From assembly GCF_027486195.1 (NCBI RefSeq), contig NZ_JAIXPP010000011.1, positions 1 to 64,000 on the forward strand: DNA of 64,000 nt, in the 5' to 3' direction. A program made the translations under genes and the position numbers. The DNA is from Novosphingobium sp. (GTDB lineage: Bacteria > Pseudomonadota > Alphaproteobacteria > Sphingomonadales > Sphingomonadaceae). The notes beneath the pieces are model-generated. The model was not told the origin of the DNA. It did not search any database and saw nothing but the letters and a program-made list of their open reading frames with translations. Positions 23,716 through 33,232 of the stretch are shown piece by piece (positions within the stretch are counted from its first letter, which is position 1; each line of letters begins with the position of its first letter).

Positions 23716-24633
23716 TCACACGCTGCGCAGCATCTCCGCGTTGTCCTCGATCATCTGCCGCACCGAACGCGCCTCGCGCCCGGTCAGTCGCTCGACATCA
23801 TCGGTGCAGACTTCGAGGAACCCCTCGCGGATGGCCTGACCGAAGGTCACCATATCGTCGCTGTTCCACGGGATGCCTGCCACGCTCTGGTCATCGACCG
23901 GGCGGCGCGGAATGCCCATGGCATCGAACATGGCATATTGTTCGTCGTCGGTGGTCGCAACATAGGCCACGGGGCGCCCCGTCACCTCCGCCATGATCGC
24001 CGCCACTTCGCGGAAGGTCTGCAATTCCGGTCCGGTGATGTTGTAGACTTGGCCCTCATGTCCCTCGCCCAGCAGCACCGCTGCAGCAGCGGCGATGCAG
24101 TCGTCGCGCCAGACCATCGCCTCCAGCCCCTCGCCCGCATTGCTCACCCATTGGCCGCTCTGCATCACTTGCGGGCCGGCCATCAGGATCATCGCATCGG
24201 CATAGTGCGCATCACGCAGCATGGTCCACGCCATGCCAGAGGCGCGGATCAGCCGCTCGGTCTCGATATGATCGTGGCGCACTTCGGCCGGGTTTGCCGG
24301 ATCATCGATGCCGATGAAGCTGGTATAGGCAATGTGCTTCACGCCCGCCGCCGCCGCTGCATCGATCGCCGCCTTGTGCTGCACCACCCGCGCGCCGACC
24401 CGGGTGCCGGAAATGAGCAGCATCTTCTCCGCCCCCTGCACCGCCTCGGCCAGCGTTTCGGGCTTGTCGAAATCGCCATAGCGCACGGTGCAGCCCTGGC
24501 TCACGCGGTCCGCCAGCTTGGCGGGCGAGCGCGTGATCAGGATCAGGTCTGCCGCGCGCCCCGCCGCGATCAGCCGGTCGGTCAGCCCCCGGCCATAATT
24601 GCCCGAAGCGCCGGTGAGGACGATGCGGCTCAT
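23716..24633 (-). CDS. NmrA-like NAD(P)-binding protein
   Basis: A 305-residue atypical SDR of the NmrA/HSCARG or quinone-reductase-2 type. The binding motif is TGASGNYG near residues 7-14, followed by DLILITRSPAKLAD, LLISGT, HIAYTSFIGIDD and the C-terminal half with YNITGPELQTFREVAAIMAEVTG. It lacks the usual Tyr-x3-Lys pair, so it may be a redox sensor or a reductase. The start at 24633 overlaps the stop of the carotenoid-oxygenase gene as ATGA; the longer frame upstream is rejected. Coupling suggests it acts on the product of that enzyme. Confidence 0.82.
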   Translation of the reverse strand: MSRIVLTGASGNYGRGLTDRLIAAGRAADLILITRSPAKLADRVSQGCTVRYGDFDKPETLAEAVQGAEKMLLISGTRVGARVVQHKAAIDAAAAAGVKHIAYTSFIGIDDPANPAEVRHDHIETERLIRASGMAWTMLRDAHYADAMILMAGPQVMQSGQWVSNAGEGLEAMVWRDDCIAAAAAVLLGEGHEGQVYNITGPELQTFREVAAIMAEVTGRPVAYVATTDDEQYAMFDAMGIPRRPVDDQSVAGIPWNSDDMVTFGQAIREGFLEVCTDDVERLTGREARSVRQMIEDNAEMLRSV

Positions 24634-26129
24634 GCAGCAGTATCCAGTTCGGCCTGCGGCACCCACCAGCCGTGCACTTGCGGGCGCAGGCGCAGCGGGA
24701 TGGTCACCTTGGCCACCGGCCCTGCCGCGATGTTGCCAGCGTCGAGCACCCACGCCTCATGCGCGAATGCATTGTCGCCGATCTGCTGGTCCACGATCGT
24801 CACCAGCCAGCCTTCATGCGCTGGATCGGCGGCGGGCACATGCACCGGCTCGTTGAACCCGGCCATCGGGGGCAAGGCCAGAGCCTGCGGTGGGCGCTTT
24901 TGCGCCTGCGGCGAGCTGGCCCGCATATCCAGCCGCAACAGCAGGTTGAACATCGCGCCCACCGGCCCACCCAGCAGCGGTGGCCCCTGAAGCTCGGGGT
25001 TCATCGTCAGCATCCAGCCATGCGTATAGGGCCGCCCCTGCTTCGCCGCGGGGATCACCGGGAAATCGCCCGGAGGTCCGATGATGGTCGCCGTCACATC
25101 ACCGCCATCCGCCTTGGGATCGACTGTCCACCGCGTCAGCGCGCCCTGCACCTCCCACGGCTGCAAGTGGATGCCCGAAGGCTCGCGGATGAAGGCAAAG
25201 GCATTGGTCGAATTGAGGCAGGCGTCGAAGTGGAGCAGGCCACCTTCATCTTCCCACGCGTTCATCATGTGGTAGGAATGGACGCCCTTCGGCCCTTTGA
25301 ACCAGCGGATCTCGGAAACGTCGCCATAGCGCGGCATCACGCCCAGCCACGAATCCAGCTCCGGCTCATGGTGCCAGTGCTCGCCGCCGGCCTTCAGCCG
25401 TTCGAGGTCCGCTGTCGTCGGATAGATCGGAAACAGCGCATAGTTCTCGCTGATCGTGAAATCATGCATCATCGCGCAGTAGGGCGCATCGAACCACTGC
25501 TCGCTCTTCAGCGTGCCGTCCGGCCCCACCACGCAATAGGAAACCTTCGTCGAGGCCAGCCCATCGGCCTCATAGCCATAGCAGAACAGTTCCTTCGTCG
25601 CGGGATCAATCCGCACATGCGCGGTCATCGTCTCCGATTTCAGCGCCCCGCCGAAGTCATACGAGCCCAGCGTTTCGAGCGTCACGGGATCGACGCGGTA
25701 GGGCCGCCCATCCTCCTTCGCCATCAGCATGCGGCCCGCGTGCCAGACCGGCGTGGTGTTCGCCACCGTGCGGTCCACGCCCGCAACATCGACATCATCG
25801 GTAAACGGGTTGCGATACTTGCCGAAGCGCGCATGCCCCGCTGCCTTCTCCGCCAGATAGCGCGCGGTCTCGACAAAGCGGATCGCGAAGTCAGCCGTGC
25901 CATCGGCATTGAACGAAAGCCGGCTCACCATGCCGTCGCCCGAAAGCGTGTGGTCATTTTCGAACTTGGGCGGGAACGCAGGATCCGGCACCGCACGGTA
26001 AAAGCTGCCGCGCACTTCGGGCGGCAGCGTGCCTTCCACCGTCAGCCCGGTCAGGCTGGCTTCCTGCCCTACGGGTTCATTGAGCCCGGCGAAGTACATT
26101 GTCTGCGGAAACGCGCCCATAAGCCCCAT
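24630..26129 (-). CDS. carotenoid-oxygenase-family, isoeugenol/lignostilbene-type dioxygenase
   Basis: A 499-residue iron enzyme that would split the C=C bond of a 4-hydroxyphenyl alkene with O2, giving an aromatic aldehyde. The four iron histidines are H171 (TAHVRIDP), H222 (MMHDFTISENY), H287 (YHMMNAWED) and H486 (QVHGWWVP). Tyr105 in KYRNPFTDD and Lys138 in MAKEDGRPY keep the 33-residue spacing of the phenol-holding Tyr/Lys known in lignostilbene dioxygenases such as NOV1. The segment GVDRTVANT matches isoeugenol monooxygenase as I recall it. The start could be 26129 or 26120. The shared promoter element lies just upstream, and the NmrA-like gene is coupled downstream. Confidence 0.88.
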   Translation of the reverse strand: MGLMGAFPQTMYFAGLNEPVGQEASLTGLTVEGTLPPEVRGSFYRAVPDPAFPPKFENDHTLSGDGMVSRLSFNADGTADFAIRFVETARYLAEKAAGHARFGKYRNPFTDDVDVAGVDRTVANTTPVWHAGRMLMAKEDGRPYRVDPVTLETLGSYDFGGALKSETMTAHVRIDPATKELFCYGYEADGLASTKVSYCVVGPDGTLKSEQWFDAPYCAMMHDFTISENYALFPIYPTTADLERLKAGGEHWHHEPELDSWLGVMPRYGDVSEIRWFKGPKGVHSYHMMNAWEDEGGLLHFDACLNSTNAFAFIREPSGIHLQPWEVQGALTRWTVDPKADGGDVTATIIGPPGDFPVIPAAKQGRPYTHGWMLTMNPELQGPPLLGGPVGAMFNLLLRLDMRASSPQAQKRPPQALALPPMAGFNEPVHVPAADPAHEGWLVTIVDQQIGDNAFAHEAWVLDAGNIAAGPVAKVTIPLRLRPQVHGWWVPQAELDTAA

Positions 26130-26136
26130 CCCATCC

Positions 26137-26149
26137 TATCATTTGTTAC
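26137..26149. promoter_or_regulatory. shared promoter element upstream of carotenoid-oxygenase gene
   Basis: Minus-strand reading GTAACAAATGATA, 8-20 bases before the annotated start, near-identical to the copy at 15191. Confidence 0.5.
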
Positions 26150-26194
26150 GATAGGTGTAGCGCACAGGCAGAGGATTTCAACCGATTCCGCAAA

Positions 26195-26230
26195 AGGAAA
26201 GGGCCGCCCCACCGAAGCGGAGCGGCCCCT
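26195..26230 (-). terminator. Rho-independent terminator after second TonB receptor gene
   Basis: Minus strand: GGGGCCGCTCCGCTTCGGT..., a stem GGGCCGC/GCGGCCC with inner loop, then TTTCC. It lies about 26 bases past the receptor stop. Confidence 0.7.
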
Positions 26231-26255
26231 TGCCTTGTTCAGGAAAGCGCGCGGA

Positions 26256-28808
26256 TCAGAACGTGCGCTTGACCGTCAGCGCCCAGGTGCGCGGCAGGCC
26301 GGGGTTGGCCGTGATCACGCCCAGCGGGCCCTCCACGTTCTCGACCGTGTTGTAATAGTACTTGTTGAACACGTTCTGCACTTCGGCTGCCACCATCCAG
26401 TTCTTGTCGGAAGTGGTATAGCTCAGCCGCGCATTGCCGAGGAAGCGGCCATCGACCTGATTTTCGACGGCATTGAACGCTTCGGTGAACATCGACGACT
26501 GGTACGAACCATCGAAACGGGCGCTTACCACGCCGCCGCTGCCCATCGTGTAGTCATACTGCGCGCCGAAGCTCCAGTTCCACTTCGGCGTGAACGGCGT
26601 CACGTCGTTCAGTGGAACGCCGGTGGTGCCGGTGTTCGTGTACTTGAAGTGCAGGTAGCTGAGCGAACCGTCCAGCGTGAAGCCTTCCACGGGGCGGATC
26701 GTCGTTTCGGCTTCCAGACCCCAGACATTCGCCTTGCCGACGTTGGCCGGAAGGAGGCACGGGGCCGCCGGGCAGCGCGTCAGCGTCAGGATAATGTTGT
26801 CGTACTTGTTGTAGAAGCCCGACATGTTGAAGCGTAGCTTGCGATCGAAAAGGTCGGTCTTGATGCCCGCTTCATAGGTCGTGATCGTTTCAGGCTGGAA
26901 CGACTTGATCTGGTTGCACGGTGCCAGCACGCCAGCCGGCAGTGCCGAGCATTCGCCCGCCGAAGGACCGAAGAACGGACGCGGGTTCACGCCGCCGCCC
27001 TTGTAGCCGGTCGAGACCGAGGCATATGCGAAGACTTCCGGGCTGAACCGGTAATCGGTTTCCACGCGCCAGTCGGTGCGCTGGCCCTTGAACTGGCCGG
27101 TCACATTGTAGAGGCCGATCAGCAGGCAGTTCGGCGAGTTGCCGATGCCGGTCGGGCCAGCCGTCGGTGCACCAAGGAAGAACTCGCATGGCAGTGGTCC
27201 AGGCACGGTGCCATCCGGGTTGGACCGGAAGTAGGTATAGTCCTTCTTGTCCCAGGTATGGCGGATGCCGCCGGTCACGCCCCACGCGTCGGTGATGTGG
27301 AACGTGCCGTTGAAGAACAGCGCCTTAGAGGTGGACGGCGTGCTGTCCGGCCCGTGGATGAAGTCGATGCCCGCGTAGTTCAGGTCGACGCGCGCATTGT
27401 AAGTGCCGTTCTGGTCGAAGTAGAACCCGCCCAGCGTATACTCGATGCGCTTGTCCATGAAGCTGCCGTTAAGGCGCAGTTCCTGGCTCCACGCGCGGTG
27501 GCGCAGCTTGTTGTCGAGCTGCGCGACCGGAATCGGCGAGCCGTCCTGATCGAAGCCGAAGCTCATCTTGTAGCGGCGGAACGAGGAGATCCAGACCGCG
27601 GTCAGGTTGTCAGCCAGCTTCGCCGTCACGTTGCCCGTCACGCCCCAGCCATCGAAGTTCTGGCCATTGGTCGCCGTATAGGGCTTGAACGGTGCCTGGC
27701 TGGTCGGCGTGCGCGCATCGACGAAGTTGGCATAGTTGATGAAGCGCGCGTCATAACCGGTGGGCGTGGTGCTGCCTTGAGTGCCGAAACGCGTGGTGTA
27801 GGGGACGAAGGCGTTGCTCAGCGGCACCGAAGTGCCATCCTTGCCGACCAGCCACGGAATGCCTTCCGGCGTGGTGGCAGCCCTTGGGATTTCCTTCCCG
27901 TTGGCGTCACGTGCACCTGCAAACAAAAGCACTTGCGCACCCGAATCGTTGCGCTCGCGGGTGTAGTCACCGGCAAGGTTCACTTCGATATCGGGCGTCG
28001 CTTCCCAGCGCAGCGCGATGCGTGCGGCGGAGAACGAACGGCCACCCAGCGTGCCGCGCTCGATGCCATCACCCTTGGCGTTGTTGGCGCGCACGTTGGA
28101 TGTGGGGTGCGCCAGACCATAGTCGAGCAGCTTCACATAGCCGTCGGTGTTCTTGGTCGCGCCCGAAATACGCGCGGACAGCGTATCGGTGATCTTGAAA
28201 TCGGCCATGCCGCGCACGTCGATGCGGTTGTAGGCACCATAGGTTGCCTGCAGGTAGCCGCCGCCTTCGCCGGTGGGCTTCTTGGAGAACAGCTTGATGG
28301 CGCCGCCGATCGAGTTGCGGCCTGCCAGTGTGCCCTGGGGGCCGCGCAGCACTTCGACGCGCTCGAGGTCCATCAGGTCGAGCAGCGAGCTCGACAGCGT
28401 CGGGATGTAGACGTCGTCGACATAGATGCCGACGCCCGGCTCAAGCGCGTAGTTGAAGTCGGTCTGGCCGATGCCACGGATGAACGCAATGAGGCCGATA
28501 CCGCCGCTCTGCGGCTGGTTGCGCAGCACCACGTTCGGTGCCTGGTTCGTGATCTGCGAAATGTCGGTCTGCCCGCGGGCTTCCAGCACCGCCGAGTTCA
28601 CCGCAGTGATCGCCAGCGGCGTATCCTGCAGCTTCTGCGCGCGGAACTGCGCGGTAACGACGATTTCCTGCGAAGCAGCGTTGTTGGCAGCGGACTCTTC
28701 TGCCGCCTGCGGTGCAGCGGTCTGCTGCGCGAAGGCCGGCACGGAGACTACTGCAGCGGTAATGCCGAGAAGACGCGCAACGCGCCTCGCGGCCGACAAT
28801 CTGGCCAT
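26256..28808 (-). CDS. TonB-dependent outer-membrane receptor
   Basis: An 850-residue receptor of the same type as the one at 15286-17673. It has a signal peptide (to about VPAFAQQ), a TonB box EIVVTAQ, plug segments QAPNVVLR, AFIRGIGQTDFNYALEPGVG, IYVDDVYIP and VEVLRGPQGTLAGRNSIGG, and a barrel ending in VKRTF. Several short cysteine-bearing loops (CPAAPC, GECSAL) differ from its partner. The ATG at 28808 follows GGGAGG; a GTG two codons upstream is less likely. Followed by a terminator and then the coupled oxygenase/NmrA pair, it probably takes up a phenylpropanoid or stilbene-like compound, which is inferred from the neighbours. Confidence 0.93.
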   Translation of the reverse strand: MARLSAARRVARLLGITAAVVSVPAFAQQTAAPQAAEESAANNAASQEIVVTAQFRAQKLQDTPLAITAVNSAVLEARGQTDISQITNQAPNVVLRNQPQSGGIGLIAFIRGIGQTDFNYALEPGVGIYVDDVYIPTLSSSLLDLMDLERVEVLRGPQGTLAGRNSIGGAIKLFSKKPTGEGGGYLQATYGAYNRIDVRGMADFKITDTLSARISGATKNTDGYVKLLDYGLAHPTSNVRANNAKGDGIERGTLGGRSFSAARIALRWEATPDIEVNLAGDYTRERNDSGAQVLLFAGARDANGKEIPRAATTPEGIPWLVGKDGTSVPLSNAFVPYTTRFGTQGSTTPTGYDARFINYANFVDARTPTSQAPFKPYTATNGQNFDGWGVTGNVTAKLADNLTAVWISSFRRYKMSFGFDQDGSPIPVAQLDNKLRHRAWSQELRLNGSFMDKRIEYTLGGFYFDQNGTYNARVDLNYAGIDFIHGPDSTPSTSKALFFNGTFHITDAWGVTGGIRHTWDKKDYTYFRSNPDGTVPGPLPCEFFLGAPTAGPTGIGNSPNCLLIGLYNVTGQFKGQRTDWRVETDYRFSPEVFAYASVSTGYKGGGVNPRPFFGPSAGECSALPAGVLAPCNQIKSFQPETITTYEAGIKTDLFDRKLRFNMSGFYNKYDNIILTLTRCPAAPCLLPANVGKANVWGLEAETTIRPVEGFTLDGSLSYLHFKYTNTGTTGVPLNDVTPFTPKWNWSFGAQYDYTMGSGGVVSARFDGSYQSSMFTEAFNAVENQVDGRFLGNARLSYTTSDKNWMVAAEVQNVFNKYYYNTVENVEGPLGVITANPGLPRTWALTVKRTF

Positions 28809-28927
28809 GGTCACCCTCCCTTTGTTGACGATCTACTCGTTCAATCAGGTATGAGTCATAACAATTCTGACGGCGGAAGCAATCTCCGGCCTGTCTAAAA
28901 TGTATGTTTCACGCACAAACTGTTGCC

Positions 28928-29716
28928 TCAGCGCCACCACCACGCCGTTGCACGCATCTCGATGCTCACTCGCGGCGGCGCGTCGGCGGGGCAGCCGGGC
29001 AGATCGAAGGCCACGTGCGGCACATGGATGGCCCGCGCCGGATCGCTGTCGTGGGTCTTGAACAGGATCGCCTCGTCCGCGTTCAGATCGAGGAAGGCAT
29101 GCCAGCGGTGCGCGGCATTGTGCGCCACCACCAGCCCCTCGAACGACCATTCCGGCTTGCCCGGCTCGTCAAACACCGCATCCGCCGCGATCAGATCATC
29201 CGCTGTCAGCGAGCGCGCATCGCACAGCGCCAGCGGCACATCCTGCGGCGCGGGCGAAAGCGCGCGCCATACGTTGTAGTGCGCGCAGCGGGCAAAGGGC
29301 CGCCCGCCCGCACCCGCTTGTGCAAACCGCGCCGCCGTCACAGCGGAAATGTCGATATGCGCAAAGCGCGCCGGCATCGAATTGTTGAGACTGCCAGCGA
29401 GGCCAGACCGCTCCGAGAACCGCAGCAGCCCCGGCGCGCCGACATGGACATGGTCCGCGCCGGTCTCGGCCTGCACCAGTTCCTCGATCTCACGCATATG
29501 GACCCGCGCCACTTCCTCGCGGTCCCGGAAATCGCGCACCGCGCTCCGGTGCGAAACGAGCTGGAAGCCCTCGCGGTCGATCCCCGTCCCGGCGGCGCGC
29601 CCATCCAGCACCGGCATCAGGACCGGCGCGATCTCCACCTCATCGCGCTCATGCGCATTGGCATAATAGCGCGGGCGGGCAAACGTGCGCCCCGAATAGG
29701 CGATCATGGCTTCCAT
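28928..29716 (-). CDS. CmcJ/NvfI-family (AsaB-like) oxidoreductase
   Basis: A 262-residue protein whose C-terminal FDLPGCPADAPPRVSIEMRA follows the family of CmcJ, AsaB and gibberellin desaturase relatives, thought to be iron- and 2-oxoglutarate-linked or at least related hydroxylase/methyltransferase partners. Other marks are ARCAHYNVWRALSPAPQDVPLALCDA in pieces and FEGLVVAHNAAHRWHAFLDL. GGAGG lies seven bases before the ATG. It is the last gene behind ligC on the same strand, but a palindromic repeat (29782-29873) lies between. No role in protocatechuate breakdown is known for it. Confidence 0.7.
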   Translation of the reverse strand: MEAMIAYSGRTFARPRYYANAHERDEVEIAPVLMPVLDGRAAGTGIDREGFQLVSHRSAVRDFRDREEVARVHMREIEELVQAETGADHVHVGAPGLLRFSERSGLAGSLNNSMPARFAHIDISAVTAARFAQAGAGGRPFARCAHYNVWRALSPAPQDVPLALCDARSLTADDLIAADAVFDEPGKPEWSFEGLVVAHNAAHRWHAFLDLNADEAILFKTHDSDPARAIHVPHVAFDLPGCPADAPPRVSIEMRATAWWWR

Positions 29717-29781
29717 CGCTCAGCCTCCTCTAGCGCGCCCTCACACATGCGGGAGCAGCGAGCTGCCAAAACCCCCACTCA

Positions 29782-29873
29782 CTTCGTCATTGCGAGCGCA
29801 GCGAAGCAATCCAGAGCGTCAATGCTGGGCCGCTCTGGATTGCTTCGTCGCTACGCTCCTCGCAATGACGAAG
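29782..29873. repeat. inverted repeat, CGTCATTGCGAG family
   Basis: Arms CTTCGTCATTGCGAGCGCAG... (29782-29818) and ...CTCCTCGCAATGACGAAG (29831-29873) are near reverse complements including GAAGCAATCCAGAGCG. It lies between ligC and the CmcJ-like gene, where it may attenuate or process the transcript. Confidence 0.88.
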
Positions 29874-29906
29874 GCGTGGGTAGAACAAACCTCACCAGAG
29901 AAAGCC

Positions 29907-30851
29907 TCAGCCTGCCAGCTGCGTCTCCAGCTCGCCCAGCACCCGGTAGCAATCGAGCACCTTGCCCACCGACGAATTGGGCTCGCGCCCATCGCGGATC
30001 GCGGCAATGAACTCGCGGTCCTGCAGCTCGATCCCGTTCATCGAAACGTCGACCTTGCTCACGTCGATCGGCTCTTCCTTGCCGTTCACCAGATCGTCGT
30101 ACCGCGCAATGTAGGTGCCGGTATCGCCGATATAGCGGAAGAACGTGCCCAGCGGCCCGTCGTTGTTGAACGAGAGCGACAATGTGCAGATCGCGCCTGT
30201 CTCGCTCAGCAGCTGGATCGACATGTCCATGGCAATGCCAAGTTCGGGATGCAGCGGCCCCTGGAGCGCATTGGCCTTCACGATTTTCCCCGCCTGATAG
30301 GCAAACAGGTCCACCGTATGCGCCGCATGGTGCCACAGCAGGTGGTCGGTCCAGGAACGCGCTTCGCCCTTGGCGTTGATGTTGCGGCGGCGGAAGAAGT
30401 AGGTCTGCACATCCATCTGCTGGACGTTGAACTCACCCGCCGTGATCTTGTTATGCACGTACTGGTGCGAAGGATTGAAGCGCCGGGTGTGGCCGACCAT
30501 GCAGGTCAGGCCGGTTTCCTGCGCCTTGGCCAGCACCGCCTCGCTGTCCGCCCAGCTGTCTGCCAGCGGGATTTCGACCTGCACGTGCTTGCCCGCATTC
30601 ATGCAGGCAATCGCCTGAGAGGCATGCATCTGCGTCGGCGTGCACAGGATCACCGCATCGACATCATCACGGGCCAGCGCATCGTCCAGCTCGGTAGAGG
30701 AATGCTTGGCGCCATACTTGGCCGCCACCGCCGCCGCCTGTTCGGCGGTGCGGCTGATGATCGAGACGATTTCCACGCCCTCGATCTTCTTCAGGCCTTC
30801 AAGGTGCTTCTCACCAAAAGCGCCGGCACCAGCGAGTGCTATTCTCATCAT
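29907..30851 (-). CDS. ligC: 4-carboxy-2-hydroxymuconate-6-semialdehyde dehydrogenase
   Basis: A 314-residue Gfo/Idh/MocA-type enzyme that oxidises the hemiacetal of the ring-cleavage product to 2-pyrone-4,6-dicarboxylate with NADP. It follows SYK-6 LigC almost residue for residue as remembered: MRIALAGAGAFGEKHLEGLK, ILCTPTQMHASQAIACMNAG, VEIPLADSWADSEA, GHTRRFNPSHQY, SWTDHLLWHHAAHTVDLFAY and VSMNGIELQDREFIAAIR. The dinucleotide motif GAGAFG is at residues 8-13. Fourth gene of the ligJABC block. The 95 bases before it hold two copies of a hairpin repeat, so its expression may be tuned apart from ligB. Confidence 0.97.
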   Translation of the reverse strand: MMRIALAGAGAFGEKHLEGLKKIEGVEIVSIISRTAEQAAAVAAKYGAKHSSTELDDALARDDVDAVILCTPTQMHASQAIACMNAGKHVQVEIPLADSWADSEAVLAKAQETGLTCMVGHTRRFNPSHQYVHNKITAGEFNVQQMDVQTYFFRRRNINAKGEARSWTDHLLWHHAAHTVDLFAYQAGKIVKANALQGPLHPELGIAMDMSIQLLSETGAICTLSLSFNNDGPLGTFFRYIGDTGTYIARYDDLVNGKEEPIDVSKVDVSMNGIELQDREFIAAIRDGREPNSSVGKVLDCYRVLGELETQLAG

Positions 30852-30859
30852 ACCCTCAC

Positions 30860-30946
30860 AAAATGGGGACAGTCCCTATTTTTCGGAAAGGCCCAAACGG
30901 CAATCAAACTTCTGTTTTAACATACAAAAAAGGGGACAGTCCCCAT

Positions 30947-30948
<2 letters not shown>
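30860..30948. repeat. two GGGGACAGTCCC hairpin repeats between ligB and ligC
   Basis: Copy one at 30860-30881 (AAATGGGGACAGTCCCTATT) and copy two at 30926-30948 (AAGGGGACAGTCCCCATTT) are direct copies, each a near-perfect dyad around one central base. The second copy supplies the last bases of the ligB stop codon. Confidence 0.85.
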
Positions 30949-32212
<1,264 letters not shown>

Positions 32213-32216
<4 letters not shown>

Positions 32217-33232
32217 TTGCCCATCTCCTTGAGCTTGGCATCGAGGCGCGGATAGACGCGCCGGGCATTGCCCTCGAAAATCGCGTGGCGCGCCTCGTCC
32301 GTGATCGGCAGCGCATCGACATAGCGCTTGGTGTCATCGAAATAGTGCCCCGTCGTCGGATCGATCCCGCGCACCGCGCCCACCATCTCGCTGCCGAACA
32401 GGATATTCTTGGTCTCGATCACTTCGGCCAGCAGGTTCACCCCCGGCTGGTGATAGACGCAGGTATCGAAGAACACGTTGTTCATTAGGTGCCCCGAAAG
32501 ATCGGGCTTCTTGAGCATGTCCGCGAGGCCCCGATACCGCCCCCAGTGATAAGGCACCGCGCCGCCGCCATGCGGGATGATGAAGCGCAGCGTCGGGAAC
32601 TTGGCAAACAGATCGCCTTCCAGCAGCTGCATGAACGCGATGGTATCGGCCGCAATGTAATAGGCCCCCGTCGCGTGCATCGCCGGATTGCACGATCCCG
32701 AAACGTGGATCATCGCCGGCACATCCAGCTCGACCATCTTCTCGTAGAGCGGGAACCAGTAGGGATCGGTCAGCGGCGGATGCTTGAAGTGCCCGCCGCC
32801 CGGATCAGGATTGAGATTACAACCGATGAAGCCCAGCTGCGTCACGCAGCGCTCCAGCTCGGCGATCGAGCTGGTCAGGTCCGCCTCGGGCGATTGCGGC
32901 AGCATGCACACGCCCGCGAAGGTCTCCGGATAGAGCCCTACCACCCGCGCAATCAGGTTATTGCACGCCTGCGCCCAAGGCACCGCGACCGACTGGTCCC
33001 CCACGTGCGGGGCCATCGCACTGGCACGCGGCGAAAAGATCGTCATGTCCGCCCCGCGCTCCTTGATCAGGCGCAGCTGGTTCGCCTCGATCGTCTCACG
33101 GATCTCGGCGTCGGAAATGTCGGGGTATGGCGGCGCGGCTTCGCCCGCCTTGAACGCCGCCTTCTGCGCCTCGCGCCATTCGTCGTGCGCCTTGGGCAGC
33201 ACGGTGTAATGGCCATGGCAGTCGATGATCAT
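32213..33232 (-). CDS. ligJ: 4-oxalomesaconate hydratase
   Basis: A 339-residue amidohydrolase-fold hydratase that adds water in the pathway to give 4-carboxy-4-hydroxy-2-oxoadipate. The metal-binding start MIIDCHGHYTVLPKAHDEW, then GADMTIFSPRASAMAPHVGD, FIGCNLNPDPGGGHFK, MIHVSGSCNPAMHATGAYY, IPHGGGAVPYHWGR and LFGSEMVGAVRGIDP follow SYK-6 LigJ closely. The zinc ligands are expected in DCHGH and the later His and Glu. The start overlaps the stop of the oxidoreductase gene upstream as ATGA, and ligA follows by the same overlap. Confidence 0.97.

Noticed and set aside
28851..28870. CATAACAATT upstream of the second TonB receptor as another copy of the shared promoter element
   Set aside because: It points the wrong way relative to the gene and matches only the TAACAATT core, so it was left out of the set.
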